From Siderastrea siderea (lineage: Eukaryota > Cnidaria > Anthozoa > Scleractinia > Rhizangiidae), in assembly GCA_964030785.1 (NCBI GenBank), contig OZ034967.1, positions 48,333,533 through 48,397,532 on the forward strand: DNA of 64,000 nucleotides. Direction: 5' to 3'. Under the pieces are notes generated by a model. It made no database searches, was not told the DNA's origin, and saw only the letters and a list, made by a program, of their open reading frames with translations. Positions 16,723-25,098 of this stretch are shown in pieces. Position 1 is the first letter of the stretch. The number at the start of each line of letters is the position of its first letter. A program made the position numbers and the translations under genes.

Positions 16723-17180
16723 AACCGAAATTCCATAAGAATGTTCCATTAAGCAATTATGATTTAATAAAATGGTGTAAATATCTGAATATCCCAATCA
16801 AAGATGTTCTGTCTCGAGATGAAAATGTACCTCACAATCATAGACAGGCTCTATTCATTTACAATCTTGAACTGAGTTATATGAGCGGTAGCCATTGGGT
16901 GTCAACATATGTCAAAGATAACGTCATCAATTACTTTGATAGTTTTGGTTTGCCCCCCTTCCAAGAAATGGTCAATCATGCGAGAAAAAAGAATTTAACA
17001 TTGCTTCATCAGAACAATCAAATACAAAATTTACTGACGACAACATGCGGTTACTTCTGTTTATATTTTTTGAATGAGATGAATAAGGGTAAATCATATT
17101 TTGATCTGTTGGAAGTTTTCGACATATATGATATGACGAATAATGAGAAATTCTTAGAACAGTATTTCAAAAATATCTGA
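16620..17180 (+). CDS. Adenain-like maturation cysteine protease, Polinton-A
   Basis: The frame is open from 16620 (stop at 16617-16619) to the TGA at 17178. The catalytic set is clear: His in G-S-H-W-V (about 16893), Asp in Y-F-D-S-F-G (about 16938), Cys in T-C-G-Y-F-C (about 17046). The family cleaves capsid precursors. Conserved-looking sequence (P-L-S-N-Y-D-L-I-K-W) is already present at about 16746, yet no in-frame ATG occurs before 16881, next to the catalytic His. Expression therefore needs a frameshift from the overlapping pX ORF, a non-AUG start, or a start that has been lost. Confidence 0.8.
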   Translation, partial: KKSSQKKSSEKGQRSTIRQELTLQKRPTVKHSVVKPKFHKNVPLSNYDLIKWCKYLNIPIKDVLSRDENVPHNHRQALFIYNLELSYMSGSHWVSTYVKDNVINYFDSFGLPPFQEMVNHARKKNLTLLHQNNQIQNLLTTTCGYFCLYFLNEMNKGKSYFDLLEVFDIYDMTNNEKFLEQYFKNI

Positions 17181-17191
17181 CTCATATATAT

Positions 17192-17593
17192 ATGAAATCT
17201 TATTGCGTGAAACAGAAAAGGGTCACAGAATGTGTACCCGGGAGTGAACGATATGTGAGAGCCAAAAATAACAGACTTATGATGAAATGTATTTGTGGTG
17301 AATGTGGTATTACTAAGACGAAATTCGTCAAAAGTCAAAAGGGAGGTGAAAATCCATTAGGTAAAGCTTTTGAGGCAGCCAAAATAGCCGAACAAATAAC
17401 TCGCAAAGTAATTCCATCAACCAACCATGTATTTGACAGATATTGGTCTGGTGATATATTGAAAGGTGCTTTCACAGGACCAACAGGTATAACAAGCAAG
17501 AAATTCTGGACTAAACCAAAGAAGGGTACTGTCATGCGTTTGGTGAAAAATCCAAAAACTGGTAAATATGAGAACGTATATATTGAACCTTAA
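17192..17593 (+). CDS. Zinc-ribbon protein, first paralogue, Polinton-A
   Basis: 133 residues. The first 50 residues are a Cys pattern (Y-C-V-K-x-K, E-C-V-P-G-S, M-K-C-x-C-x-x-C-G) shared at high identity with the next ORF at 17617, so the two arose by duplication. It resembles small viral/phage zinc-ribbon domains of the Y-C-V-K type. The remainder is basic, ending N-V-Y-I-E-P. The ATG follows CTCATATATATATG. It may be a virion nucleic-acid-binding protein. Unlike the second copy, its frame ends normally with no slippery site that I can see. Confidence 0.55.
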   Translation: MKSYCVKQKRVTECVPGSERYVRAKNNRLMMKCICGECGITKTKFVKSQKGGENPLGKAFEAAKIAEQITRKVIPSTNHVFDRYWSGDILKGAFTGPTGITSKKFWTKPKKGTVMRLVKNPKTGKYENVYIEP

Positions 17594-17616
17594 TCTAATC
17601 TAACTCATATATATAT

Positions 17617-18464
17617 ATGAGATCATATTGCGTGAAACAAAAAAAGGTCACAGAATGTGTACCTGGGAGTGAACGATATGAAAAGGCTAAAAATGGGAGG
17701 CTTATGCTTAAATGTAAATGCTCTGAATGCGGAATAACTAAGACTAAATTCGTTAAACAGGCGGGAAACGGGGTGGCCCGTCGAAAGGGGCGGGCGTACT
17801 AGATACAGTAGCATCGACTGGTGCTGATTTATTGATTCACCACGGTATTCCTTGGCTTGGAAAAAAGGCTGTTGAAATGGGAAGATATTATGGATCAGAA
17901 GCCTTGAGAAACCCAAAACTGCAGAAAAAGGCTATAGATTATGCTCTGGATAAGTTGAATCCAATGATTCAAAATGTCGGAAGTCAAGCTCTTGATCAAT
18001 TATCTACTAAAATCAGACCAAATAGAAAGTATAAAACTGACAGAAAGGATTTGGATGGTGCTGGTGTTGATATACATAAACTAATTGGGAAAATACCGAA
18101 ACCAAAAGCTGGATGGACTCCTGGAAAGTATAAATACATGGGACCATACAATCCTCTCGATAAACAGTTAGAGTATGATAGGAACACTGGAGAGGTCACC
18201 AAGTGGCACGTACAACCTTACAATAAAGTGGATGAAATAGCAGCTCATCATGATATTTGTTATGATATGGGGAAAAACAAAGGTGAATGTGACAAACAAA
18301 TGGTCAAGTCATTGGATGGAATACCTTATGGACAGATGCCAAAATGGGGACAAACCGCTCGGTTCTTGATTAACACAAAGCAGAAACTAGGTCTTGGTGT
18401 AAAACAAAGGAAGACAAAAAACGTGAAAGGCCGTCGAGTGAAGAAAACTGGCAAGAAAAATTAG
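17617..18464 (+). CDS. Zinc-ribbon plus PLA2 protein joined by a -1 frame change
   Basis: Frame 1 (17617-17802) encodes a 61-residue zinc-ribbon paralogue. The -1 frame, open from 17757, runs to 18464 and carries an amphipathic region and a PLA2-like domain: Y-x-G-P calcium loop near 18138 and the A-H-H-D-x-C-Y catalytic His-Asp motif near 18244. No ATG opens the PLA2 frame near its start. The overlap contains the slippery heptamer GGGAAAC in the correct phase, followed by a GC hairpin. I therefore annotate programmed -1 frameshifting as the likely expression route; a simple indel in the G run is the alternative. Confidence 0.65.
17763..17795 (+). promoter_or_regulatory. Candidate -1 ribosomal frameshift signal: G_GGA_AAC plus hairpin
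   Basis: Slippery heptamer 17763-17769 is G GGA AAC in the zinc-ribbon frame, the XXXYYYZ form known from betaretroviral gag-pro junctions (MPMV/SRV-1). After a 6-nt spacer, GCCCGT (17776-17781) can pair with GCGGGC (17790-17795), leaving an 8-nt loop. This GC-rich stem stands out in an A/T-rich element, and the spacing is canonical. Confidence 0.65.
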
Positions 18465-19381
18465 CTGATGAGCTTCATAAACCGATAAAGCGAAACTTCA
18501 TTCGGCGGCGTGTTTTAGTAAACAGCATTGACGAGATATGGTGTTCAGATCTTATTGAGATGCAACAGTTTAGTCGATGGAACGCTGGCTACAGATATCT
18601 TCTTATGGTTTTAGATGTATTCTCTAAATACGGTTGGATCATTCCATTAAAAGATAAAAAGGGTGAAACCGTTATGAATGCTTTTAAAACCATCCTTAAA
18701 GAAGGTAGAAAACCGAAATATTTATGGACAGACAAAGGCAAAGAGTATTACAACAAACATGTTAAGGAACTACTTGATAAGAATGAAATAACCTTGTACT
18801 CAACTCAAAATGAGGAAAAGTCGGCAGTTTGTGAAAGATGGAACAGAACAATCAAGTCCAAAATGTGGAAGCAGTTTACTGTTCAAGGTAATACACAGTA
18901 TCTTGATATATTGCCTAAATTAGTGAAAGAATACAATAATACAAAACATTCAAGCATAAAGATGTCACCAACAGAAGCCAGTAAAAAGAAGAATCAAGGG
19001 ACTGTTTACTTTAATCTATACGGTGATATGGAAACATCAAAACAGAAACCAAAGTACAAAGTTGGTGATAAAGTAAGAATAAGCAAATACAAGAGAAAAG
19101 TGTTTGACAAAGGATATACACCAAATTGGTCTGAGGAAATTTTTACAGTTGATGAAATCCAATCCACTGTTCCTGTAACTTACAAACTGAAGGATCTCAG
19201 AGGTGAAGACATTCAAGGGAGTTTTTATGAACCTGAATTACTGAAAGCTACACAAGAGGTATTCAGAATCGACAAAGTCATTCGTAGGGATTATAAAAAG
19301 AAGCAAGCTTTGGTGAAGTGGAAGGGGTATAGTGATGATTTCAACACATGGATATCTTTCAAGGACTTACAAAAAGTATAA
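18374..19381 (+). CDS. Retroviral-type (rve) integrase with chromodomain, Polinton-A
   Basis: The frame is open from 18374 (TAA at 18371). The catalytic triad is Asp at 18548 (W-C-S-D), Asp at 18731 (W-T-D-K-G) and Glu at 18833 (V-C-E-R-W), giving D-x60-D-x33-E. A chromodomain (about 19255-19378; W-K-G-Y and W-I motifs) may target chromatin. The enzyme inserts Polinton DNA, making 6-bp duplications. The first ATG (18560) lies after the first catalytic Asp, so translation must begin upstream. The reading frame is -1 to PLA2 with a slippery heptamer in the overlap. An N-terminal HHCC zinc domain is absent. Confidence 0.88.
   Translation, partial: HKAETRSWCKTKEDKKRERPSSEENWQEKLADELHKPIKRNFIRRRVLVNSIDEIWCSDLIEMQQFSRWNAGYRYLLMVLDVFSKYGWIIPLKDKKGETVMNAFKTILKEGRKPKYLWTDKGKEYYNKHVKELLDKNEITLYSTQNEEKSAVCERWNRTIKSKMWKQFTVQGNTQYLDILPKLVKEYNNTKHSSIKMSPTEASKKKNQGTVYFNLYGDMETSKQKPKYKVGDKVRISKYKRKVFDKGYTPNWSEEIFTVDEIQSTVPVTYKLKDLRGEDIQGSFYEPELLKATQEVFRIDKVIRRDYKKKQALVKWKGYSDDFNTWISFKDLQKV
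18416..18422 (+). promoter_or_regulatory. Candidate -1 ribosomal frameshift site A_AAA_AAC (PLA2 to integrase)
   Basis: In the PLA2 frame the codons ACA AAA AAC give A AAA AAC, a canonical strong -1 slippery heptamer (as at the MMTV gag-pro junction). It lies in the 91-nt overlap (18374-18464) between PLA2 and the integrase frame, which is exactly -1. I see only a weak 3-4 bp stem downstream; no clear stimulatory structure. Confidence 0.6.
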
Positions 19382-19391
19382 CATATATTAT

Positions 19392-19688
19392 ATGAATGTA
19401 GTAACTGGTAGAGATTTCGATATTTTAAAATTCAGAGCCAAAAACTTGTATGATGCGAAGAATCTGAGATATTCAAACCGAAAAAATAAGAAATATGTTG
19501 TCACTCTCAAAAACGGCAAAGATATACATTTCGGTGACAGAAGGCATGAAGATTTTTTACAGCACAAAGATCCAGAAAGATGTTTACGATATCGTAAAAG
19601 AGCCTCCGGGATAAAGAATAAATATGGTGAATTAACATATAAGAATCCTGAATACGCAAATTACTGGAGCTACCATCTGTTGTGGTGA
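19392..19688 (+). CDS. DUF5754-like small conserved protein, Polinton-A
   Basis: 98 residues from the ATG at 19392, right after TATATTAT. A basic N-terminus is followed by I-H-F-G, H-E-D-F-x-x-H-K-D, a Y-R-K-R segment, and an end in W-S-Y-H-L-L-W. As I recall, the F-G...D-F...H-K-D...W...L-W signature is the DUF5754 family found in giant viruses and Polintons; function unknown. It lies between integrase and the zinc-finger genes. Confidence 0.55.
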   Translation: MNVVTGRDFDILKFRAKNLYDAKNLRYSNRKNKKYVVTLKNGKDIHFGDRRHEDFLQHKDPERCLRYRKRASGIKNKYGELTYKNPEYANYWSYHLLW

Positions 19689-19738
19689 ACATGTTTGAAC
19701 AAATGTTTTAAATATGAAATAATATATAGATTATATAT

Positions 19739-20065
19739 ATGTATTATATCGTAAAAGAATATGAATATAATCAGTGGTTCTGCATTTATTGTAAGAGGAC
19801 CTATTTGAAGAAAAAGAATAAACATCTTATGACTAAAGTTCATAAAAATAATAAAGAACGTATGTATCGTGATGTGATATATAGAGAATATAAAAAACGA
19901 CTAGATGAACTATTGATGGAAGGTAAAGATGTTGGAGATATGAATTTTCCAGGTTATTTCAAAAAAAGTAAACTTGATATTGAACAAATTGAAAAACAAA
20001 TTGAAAAACAATATATTTATTCCAAAACTGATTCAGAAAATGAAGATGCTGATTTAGATGAATGA
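19739..20065 (+). CDS. C2H2-like zinc-finger protein 1, Polinton-A
   Basis: 108 residues. One finger near the N-terminus (C-x2-C at about 15-18, then H-x6-H at about 29-36) is followed by a helical region, a short I-E-K-Q repeat that could be a coiled coil, and an acidic tail. A single C2H2 finger with this spacing resembles U1-type/matrin-like RNA or DNA binding fingers. It is paired with the next gene, also a single-finger protein, upstream of PolB. A role in regulation or replication is inferred. Confidence 0.5.
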   Translation: MYYIVKEYEYNQWFCIYCKRTYLKKKNKHLMTKVHKNNKERMYRDVIYREYKKRLDELLMEGKDVGDMNFPGYFKKSKLDIEQIEKQIEKQYIYSKTDSENEDADLDE

Positions 20066-20118
20066 ATTCAAACGCACACGACAAAGTCATTTAAAAATAA
20101 ACATATAGTATTCAATAT

Positions 20119-20337
20119 ATGGAAAATCATAATGTCAAGAGAGGTCGTGGGAGACCAAAAGAGTATTTAACTGAAGAAGACAGAAAGGAGGCTTTAAAAA
20201 AACAAAAATCGAAGTATATGTTGAATAAAGAGTGGTATTGTGATATTTGCAATACAGGTCTTAATTACACTCTTGCTGGTAAATGGTGTCATTTAAACAA
20301 AAAAAAGCACAAGAAAAATGCCAATGCAAGGATATGA
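20119..20337 (+). CDS. AT-hook plus zinc-finger small protein, Polinton-A
   Basis: 72 residues. An AT-hook-like core G-R-G-R-P-K (9-14) binds the minor groove of A/T-rich DNA in known proteins. A single finger follows: C-x2-C at about 41-44 and C-H-x6-H at about 57-64. Its DNA-binding features suit the A/T-rich element; it may be a genome-organising or regulatory protein. It is 50 bp downstream of zinc-finger gene 1 and about 100 bp upstream of PolB. Confidence 0.5.
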   Translation: MENHNVKRGRGRPKEYLTEEDRKEALKKQKSKYMLNKEWYCDICNTGLNYTLAGKWCHLNKKKHKKNANARI

Positions 20338-20440
20338 TGCATAATTACAGTTCAAAGGATCCAATCGCGGATTATTTGAATTATAGACCATTTAAAACGC
20401 ACCAATAATTACTTAAAATAATATCTTACTATAGTAATAT
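20338..20440 (+). promoter_or_regulatory. Upstream region of Polinton-A PolB
   Basis: A roughly 100-bp A/T-rich spacer ending TACTATAGTAATATATG at the PolB start codon. It has the TATA-like sequence abutting the ATG seen before other genes of the element but lacks the TCTAAACTA part of the late motif, so it may be an early-type promoter. Confidence 0.35.
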
Positions 20441-23400
20441 ATGAAATCAGAAAAATCTAATTATATAGATATGGATAAAGCTAGTTTGAAGAAACTCAGT
20501 AAATCAGAACTTATCAAATTGCTTCTTAAGAAGGAGAAGAAGCCCGAAATCATAGTGGTTGACGATATAAAGCCAGTTCCAGCACCAAGAACATACAAAT
20601 CAAGGAGACCAATACCAACACCTCGCAAGAGTGTCAAACAGATGGCTAAAGAATATGAAGAAAACATCATTCTACCGCCTGCAGAATTCAGGGATTATTA
20701 CAAACCCATTCCAGCACCAAGAACAAAAAAACCAATGTATAAACCAGTCCCAGAACCAAGAACAATAATAGAACAAAAAGACAAAGCTTTAAAAGGTTAC
20801 ACTAAATCATTTGAAATCGGCATTAAAAACAATAAAGACCCCTTAACCCAAATGCAAAACACAAGAAAGGCAATAGAACACAGTGTAATAAGTTTGTTGA
20901 ATCAAATGAATGGCTTGAAATACGTTGAAACATTGAAAGTCACATTCGAAAAAAATTCAGGTAATGAAATAGTTGAAAAGTCAGCATATTTCAATAGCAC
21001 ACCCCAAACAATAATCAACCAAATGGAAATCAATGAAGCATTACAAATGTCTAAACAGCAGATACTAAATAAGATAGCTGAATGGATTTCTCAAGGATCT
21101 GGTTGGACCGTCAAATCAGTTGATAGTCATTACCTCAACATTGTCAAATACAAACCCATGAAAGGATCCTCATATATCCAACTGCCTTCTGAACTGAGAA
21201 ATTCAAAGAAGGGATTAATAAACATGAAAAATGAGGATAATGAATGTTTCAGATGGTGTCATATCCGGCACTTAAACCCCCAAGAGAAATATCCTCAGAG
21301 GATTAAAAAATCTGATAAATTATATGTCAAAAATCTAGATTACTCAGGTGTTGAATTTCCAGTCAATGTCAAACATTACAACAAAATTGAGAAGCAAAAC
21401 AGTATCAATATAAATGTATTCGGATATGAAGAAAAACAGCCATATCCCATCTATGTTTCAAAAGAAAAGTATGAAGATCATATGGAACTACTTTTGGTAA
21501 CAAAAGATGAAAACAAGCATTATGTTCTAATAAAGGATTTCAACAGATTCATGTTTAATCAAACAAAACATAAAGAGAGGAAACACTTTTGTATGTGCTG
21601 TTTGCAATGTTTCAGTTCTGAAAGAGTATTAAACAATCACAAAGATATTTGCATACAAGTGAATGGTGAACAAGCAATAAAAATGCCTGACAAAGACAAT
21701 AACATACTGAAATTCAACAACTTTCATAAACAGCAACCTGTACCATTTGTCATTTATGCTGATTTCGAGGCTATAACTGAAAAGGTACAAGGATGCCAAC
21801 AAGACGGTAATAAATCATACACCGAAGCATACCAAAGACATACAGACTGTGGATATGGATATAAGGTTGTCTGCTGTTATGATGACAAATATACAAAACC
21901 AATACAAATATATAGGGGTGAAAAGGCTGTTTATAAATTCATGGAAAATATTTTAGAAGTGAAATACTGCAAAAAAGTAATGAAAAAACATTTCGATAAA
22001 CCATTGAGAATTACGAAAGAGAATGAACAGGAATTTGAAAAAGCAAAAGAATGTCACATATGCGATAAAAAATATACTGAGAAAGACATTCGAGTCAGAG
22101 ATCATTGCCATATTACTGGTAAATACAGAGGCTCAGCTCACCAAGAATGCAATCTGAAACTAAGAATAAATCCAAAAGAAATAAAAATTCCTGTTATATT
22201 CCATAATTTGAGAGGTTATGACAGTCATTTCATTATGCAAGAAATTGGAGCTATTGTTAAGAATAATACATACACCAAAAACGGAAAAGAGATGAAAATG
22301 GACATAAATGCTATTCCAAATAACATGGAGAAGTATATGGCTTTCATGCTTGGTAACCATCTGACATTCATCGACAGTTTCCAATTCATGAGTTCAAGTT
22401 TGGATAAATTAGTCAGCAACTTACCAGCAGAAGCTTTAAAGTATACAAACAAAAGATTCCGAAAAGAAAAATTCAAGCTTATGACACGAAAAGGTATTTA
22501 TCCGTATGATTACATGGACAGTTTTGAGAAATTCAATAAAACAGAATTACCAACTAAAGAAGAATTTTACAGCATATTGAATAATGAGCATATAACAGAT
22601 GAGGATTATAGTCATGCTCAAAAAGTGTGGAATACATTTAAATTACAAACGATGGGTGAATACCACAATCTATATCTCAAGTCTGATATACTTCTATTAG
22701 CTGACGTGTTTGAAAACTTCCGTAAGACCTGTCTTCAGTATTACAAACTTGACCCATGCCACTATTTCACATCACCTGGTTTGTCATGGGATGCTATGTT
22801 GAAGATGACTGATATTCAACTAGAACTAATGACAGACATAGACATGTTTCAATTCATTGAAAAAGGCATGCGTGGTGGTATATCTTATATTGCCAATCGA
22901 TATGGTAAAGCAAACAACAAGTACATGAGAGAATACGATGAGAATGCGCCCTCAAAGTATATTATGTACCTTGATGCTAATAATTTATACGGTTGGGCTA
23001 TGAGTCAATATCTCCCCACTGGTGGTTTCAAATGGATGACAGAAAAGCAGATTAATAAAATCAATTTAGCTCAGTATAATGAAGACAGTAATAAAGGATT
23101 GATACTAGAAGTTGATCTAGAATACCCAAAAGAGTTGCATGACCTTCATAACGACTACCCTCTAGGACCGGAAAAGGTTAAAGTAACTGATGACATGTTG
23201 TCTGGATATTGTGAGAACATACAGAAAAAGTTCAACATATCGACAGGACTGGTACACAAACTAATCCCTACTTTATGCGACAAAGAAAAATATGTTCTAC
23301 ACTATAGAAACCTACAGCTGTATCTTGATCTTGGATTGAAAGTGAAGAAAGTCCATAGAGTGTTAGAATTCAACCAGTCTCCATGGCTCAAGCAATACAT

Positions 23401-24232
23401 AGACTTCAATACACAAAAACGTACTCAAGCGAAAAATTCATTCGAAAAAGACTTCTTCAAACTTATGAATAACTCAGTATTCGGTAAAACAATGGAAAAC
23501 ATAAGAAAACGAGTTGATGTCAGACTTGTGACTGATGAAAAGAAATTATTAAAGATGGCTTCTAAACCTACTTATGTAAGCAGTAAGATCTTCAACGAAA
23601 ATCTGGTAGCAGTGCATAAAATCAAGGAAACGCTTACTTTAAACAGGCCAGCATATGTGGGTATGTGTATTCTTGATCTGAGCAAGACATTGATGTATAA
23701 TTTCCATTATAACTACATAAAAGAAAAGTATGGTAATAAGGCTAGACTACTATTCACTGACACAGACAGTTTGACCTATGAAATCGAAACTGATGATGTA
23801 TACCAAGACTTTTGGAATGATAAAAATAAATTCGACAACAGCGACTACTCTGAAAGCTCACAGTATTTCGATAAGACAAACAAGAAGGTAATCGGCAAAT
23901 TCAAGGATGAAGCCTCTGGAATACCAATAACAGAATTTGTCGGTTTGCGATCAAAAATGTACAGTTACATTAAAGACAACCAGAAAGGTGGAAAAACAGC
24001 AAAAGGAATCAAAAAGAACATCATAAATAACAAAATCAAACATGAAGATTATAAAAATGTTTTATTAGAAAATAAACAAATACATCATACTATGAAAACT
24101 ATTCGAAGCAGCAAACATCAACTTGGAAGTTATGAAATAAACAAAGTATCACTCAGCTGCTTCGACGATAAAAGATATATAACAAACGATGGAATAACAA
24201 GTTACTCTTACGGACATTATTGCATTGATTAA
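20441..24232 (+). CDS. polB: Protein-primed family B DNA polymerase, Polinton-A (intact)
   Basis: 1263 residues, the full length expected. The N-terminus has four P-x-P-x-P-R repeats (44-51, 56-63, 88-95, 101-108), possible SH3 ligands. Exo I D-F-E is at about 441-443; a Cys/His module resembling an HNH/endonuclease VII fold starts near 538; Exo II N-L-R-G-Y-D lies near 589-594. Polymerase motif A (Y-L-D...L-Y-G) begins near 843, motif B (N-N-S-V-F-G-K) near 1010, motif C (D-T-D-S) near 1107-1110. All catalytic residues are present with no break. It copies the linear genome from a terminal protein at the inverted repeats. Confidence 0.95.
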   Translation: MKSEKSNYIDMDKASLKKLSKSELIKLLLKKEKKPEIIVVDDIKPVPAPRTYKSRRPIPTPRKSVKQMAKEYEENIILPPAEFRDYYKPIPAPRTKKPMYKPVPEPRTIIEQKDKALKGYTKSFEIGIKNNKDPLTQMQNTRKAIEHSVISLLNQMNGLKYVETLKVTFEKNSGNEIVEKSAYFNSTPQTIINQMEINEALQMSKQQILNKIAEWISQGSGWTVKSVDSHYLNIVKYKPMKGSSYIQLPSELRNSKKGLINMKNEDNECFRWCHIRHLNPQEKYPQRIKKSDKLYVKNLDYSGVEFPVNVKHYNKIEKQNSININVFGYEEKQPYPIYVSKEKYEDHMELLLVTKDENKHYVLIKDFNRFMFNQTKHKERKHFCMCCLQCFSSERVLNNHKDICIQVNGEQAIKMPDKDNNILKFNNFHKQQPVPFVIYADFEAITEKVQGCQQDGNKSYTEAYQRHTDCGYGYKVVCCYDDKYTKPIQIYRGEKAVYKFMENILEVKYCKKVMKKHFDKPLRITKENEQEFEKAKECHICDKKYTEKDIRVRDHCHITGKYRGSAHQECNLKLRINPKEIKIPVIFHNLRGYDSHFIMQEIGAIVKNNTYTKNGKEMKMDINAIPNNMEKYMAFMLGNHLTFIDSFQFMSSSLDKLVSNLPAEALKYTNKRFRKEKFKLMTRKGIYPYDYMDSFEKFNKTELPTKEEFYSILNNEHITDEDYSHAQKVWNTFKLQTMGEYHNLYLKSDILLLADVFENFRKTCLQYYKLDPCHYFTSPGLSWDAMLKMTDIQLELMTDIDMFQFIEKGMRGGISYIANRYGKANNKYMREYDENAPSKYIMYLDANNLYGWAMSQYLPTGGFKWMTEKQINKINLAQYNEDSNKGLILEVDLEYPKELHDLHNDYPLGPEKVKVTDDMLSGYCENIQKKFNISTGLVHKLIPTLCDKEKYVLHYRNLQLYLDLGLKVKKVHRVLEFNQSPWLKQYIDFNTQKRTQAKNSFEKDFFKLMNNSVFGKTMENIRKRVDVRLVTDEKKLLKMASKPTYVSSKIFNENLVAVHKIKETLTLNRPAYVGMCILDLSKTLMYNFHYNYIKEKYGNKARLLFTDTDSLTYEIETDDVYQDFWNDKNKFDNSDYSESSQYFDKTNKKVIGKFKDEASGIPITEFVGLRSKMYSYIKDNQKGGKTAKGIKKNIINNKIKHEDYKNVLLENKQIHHTMKTIRSSKHQLGSYEINKVSLSCFDDKRYITNDGITSYSYGHYCID

Positions 24233-24257
24233 CTGTTCAGTATTAAATAAGTTCAAC

Positions 24258-24716
24258 TTAAAGCGTTAATTCACCAAACATCAGTTCATCATTGGGTGTA
24301 GGCATTTGTTCAGCATTAGGTGTAGGCATTCGTTCAGCATTAGGTGGAGGCATTTGTCCAGCATTAGGTGGAGGCATTTGTCCAAGACGTTGAGCTCGTC
24401 TGTGCCTTTTTAAATTCATCTTAAAATCAGCAGCTTTAAATTTTCCTTGAATAATTTCTTTCAAGGCTCTCCTCTTCCTCTCAGTTATTATCATTCGCTG
24501 ATACTCCTCCAAGACTTTGATATACGCCGCCACATTTCTTTCTTCATTCTGTGTGTCAACGTTTTCCAAGTTCGCAATCACTTGTGGCATATCAAAAGAA
24601 ATGGAAGTATTACTTCCCATGTATGATTCAATCGTTAAAATTGAATCCTGAATATTATGAGAATAGCTCTCATAGCGTTTGGTTGCTTCATCCAGACTGA
24701 GAGGCATCGTTGACAT
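24258..24716 (-). CDS. Helical protein with P-P-N-A-x-Q-M repeats, Polinton-A
   Basis: 152 residues, the only rightmost minus-strand gene, convergent with PolB. Residues 1-115 are predicted helical. The tail has about four copies of a 9-10 residue unit (M-P-x-P-N-A-x-Q). The repeated DNA (24290-24380) can change copy number by slippage. The N-terminal helices could form a coiled coil. I recognise no family. Being next to the terminal repeat it may be an accessory or regulatory protein. Confidence 0.45.
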   Translation of the reverse strand: MSTMPLSLDEATKRYESYSHNIQDSILTIESYMGSNTSISFDMPQVIANLENVDTQNEERNVAAYIKVLEEYQRMIITERKRRALKEIIQGKFKAADFKMNLKRHRRAQRLGQMPPPNAGQMPPPNAERMPTPNAEQMPTPNDELMFGELTL

Positions 24717-25098
24717 GAAGGCTTTGATATCTTTATCAAAATGAAGAAACTTCTGATATTTTTATCAAAATGAAGCAACTTCTGATATTTTTATCAGAAA
24801 AAATAATTTATGGGTACGCTTTTAATTGGTCAATAGAGATAATGCGACTGATTCATGATCTTGGAAAATAGATGAGTCATTTCCTCGGGAAAGTCCCTGT
24901 TGTTTTTAATACTTCCTACTTCCTATTTTTCCGAGAATTCAAAACTTCCTGTTGACGATAGAGATCATAAATTGATGAGTCATTTCCTCGGGAAAGTCCC
25001 TGTTGTTTTTAATACTTCCTACTTCCTACTTGCACCAGACATGTCCAGACTTGTTTCTCGGTATGACTTCCTATTTTCCGAGAATTTCAAACATCCTG
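24717..25098. repeat. Non-coding right subterminal region with tandem repeats
   Basis: No gene. A roughly 30-bp unit (ACTTCTGATATTTTTATCA type) is repeated at 24722-24800. A 104-bp unit starting GATGAGTCATTTCCTCGG occurs at 24870 and again at 24974. Such repeats next to Polinton termini may serve replication or regulation, or simply reflect slippage. Confidence 0.6.
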
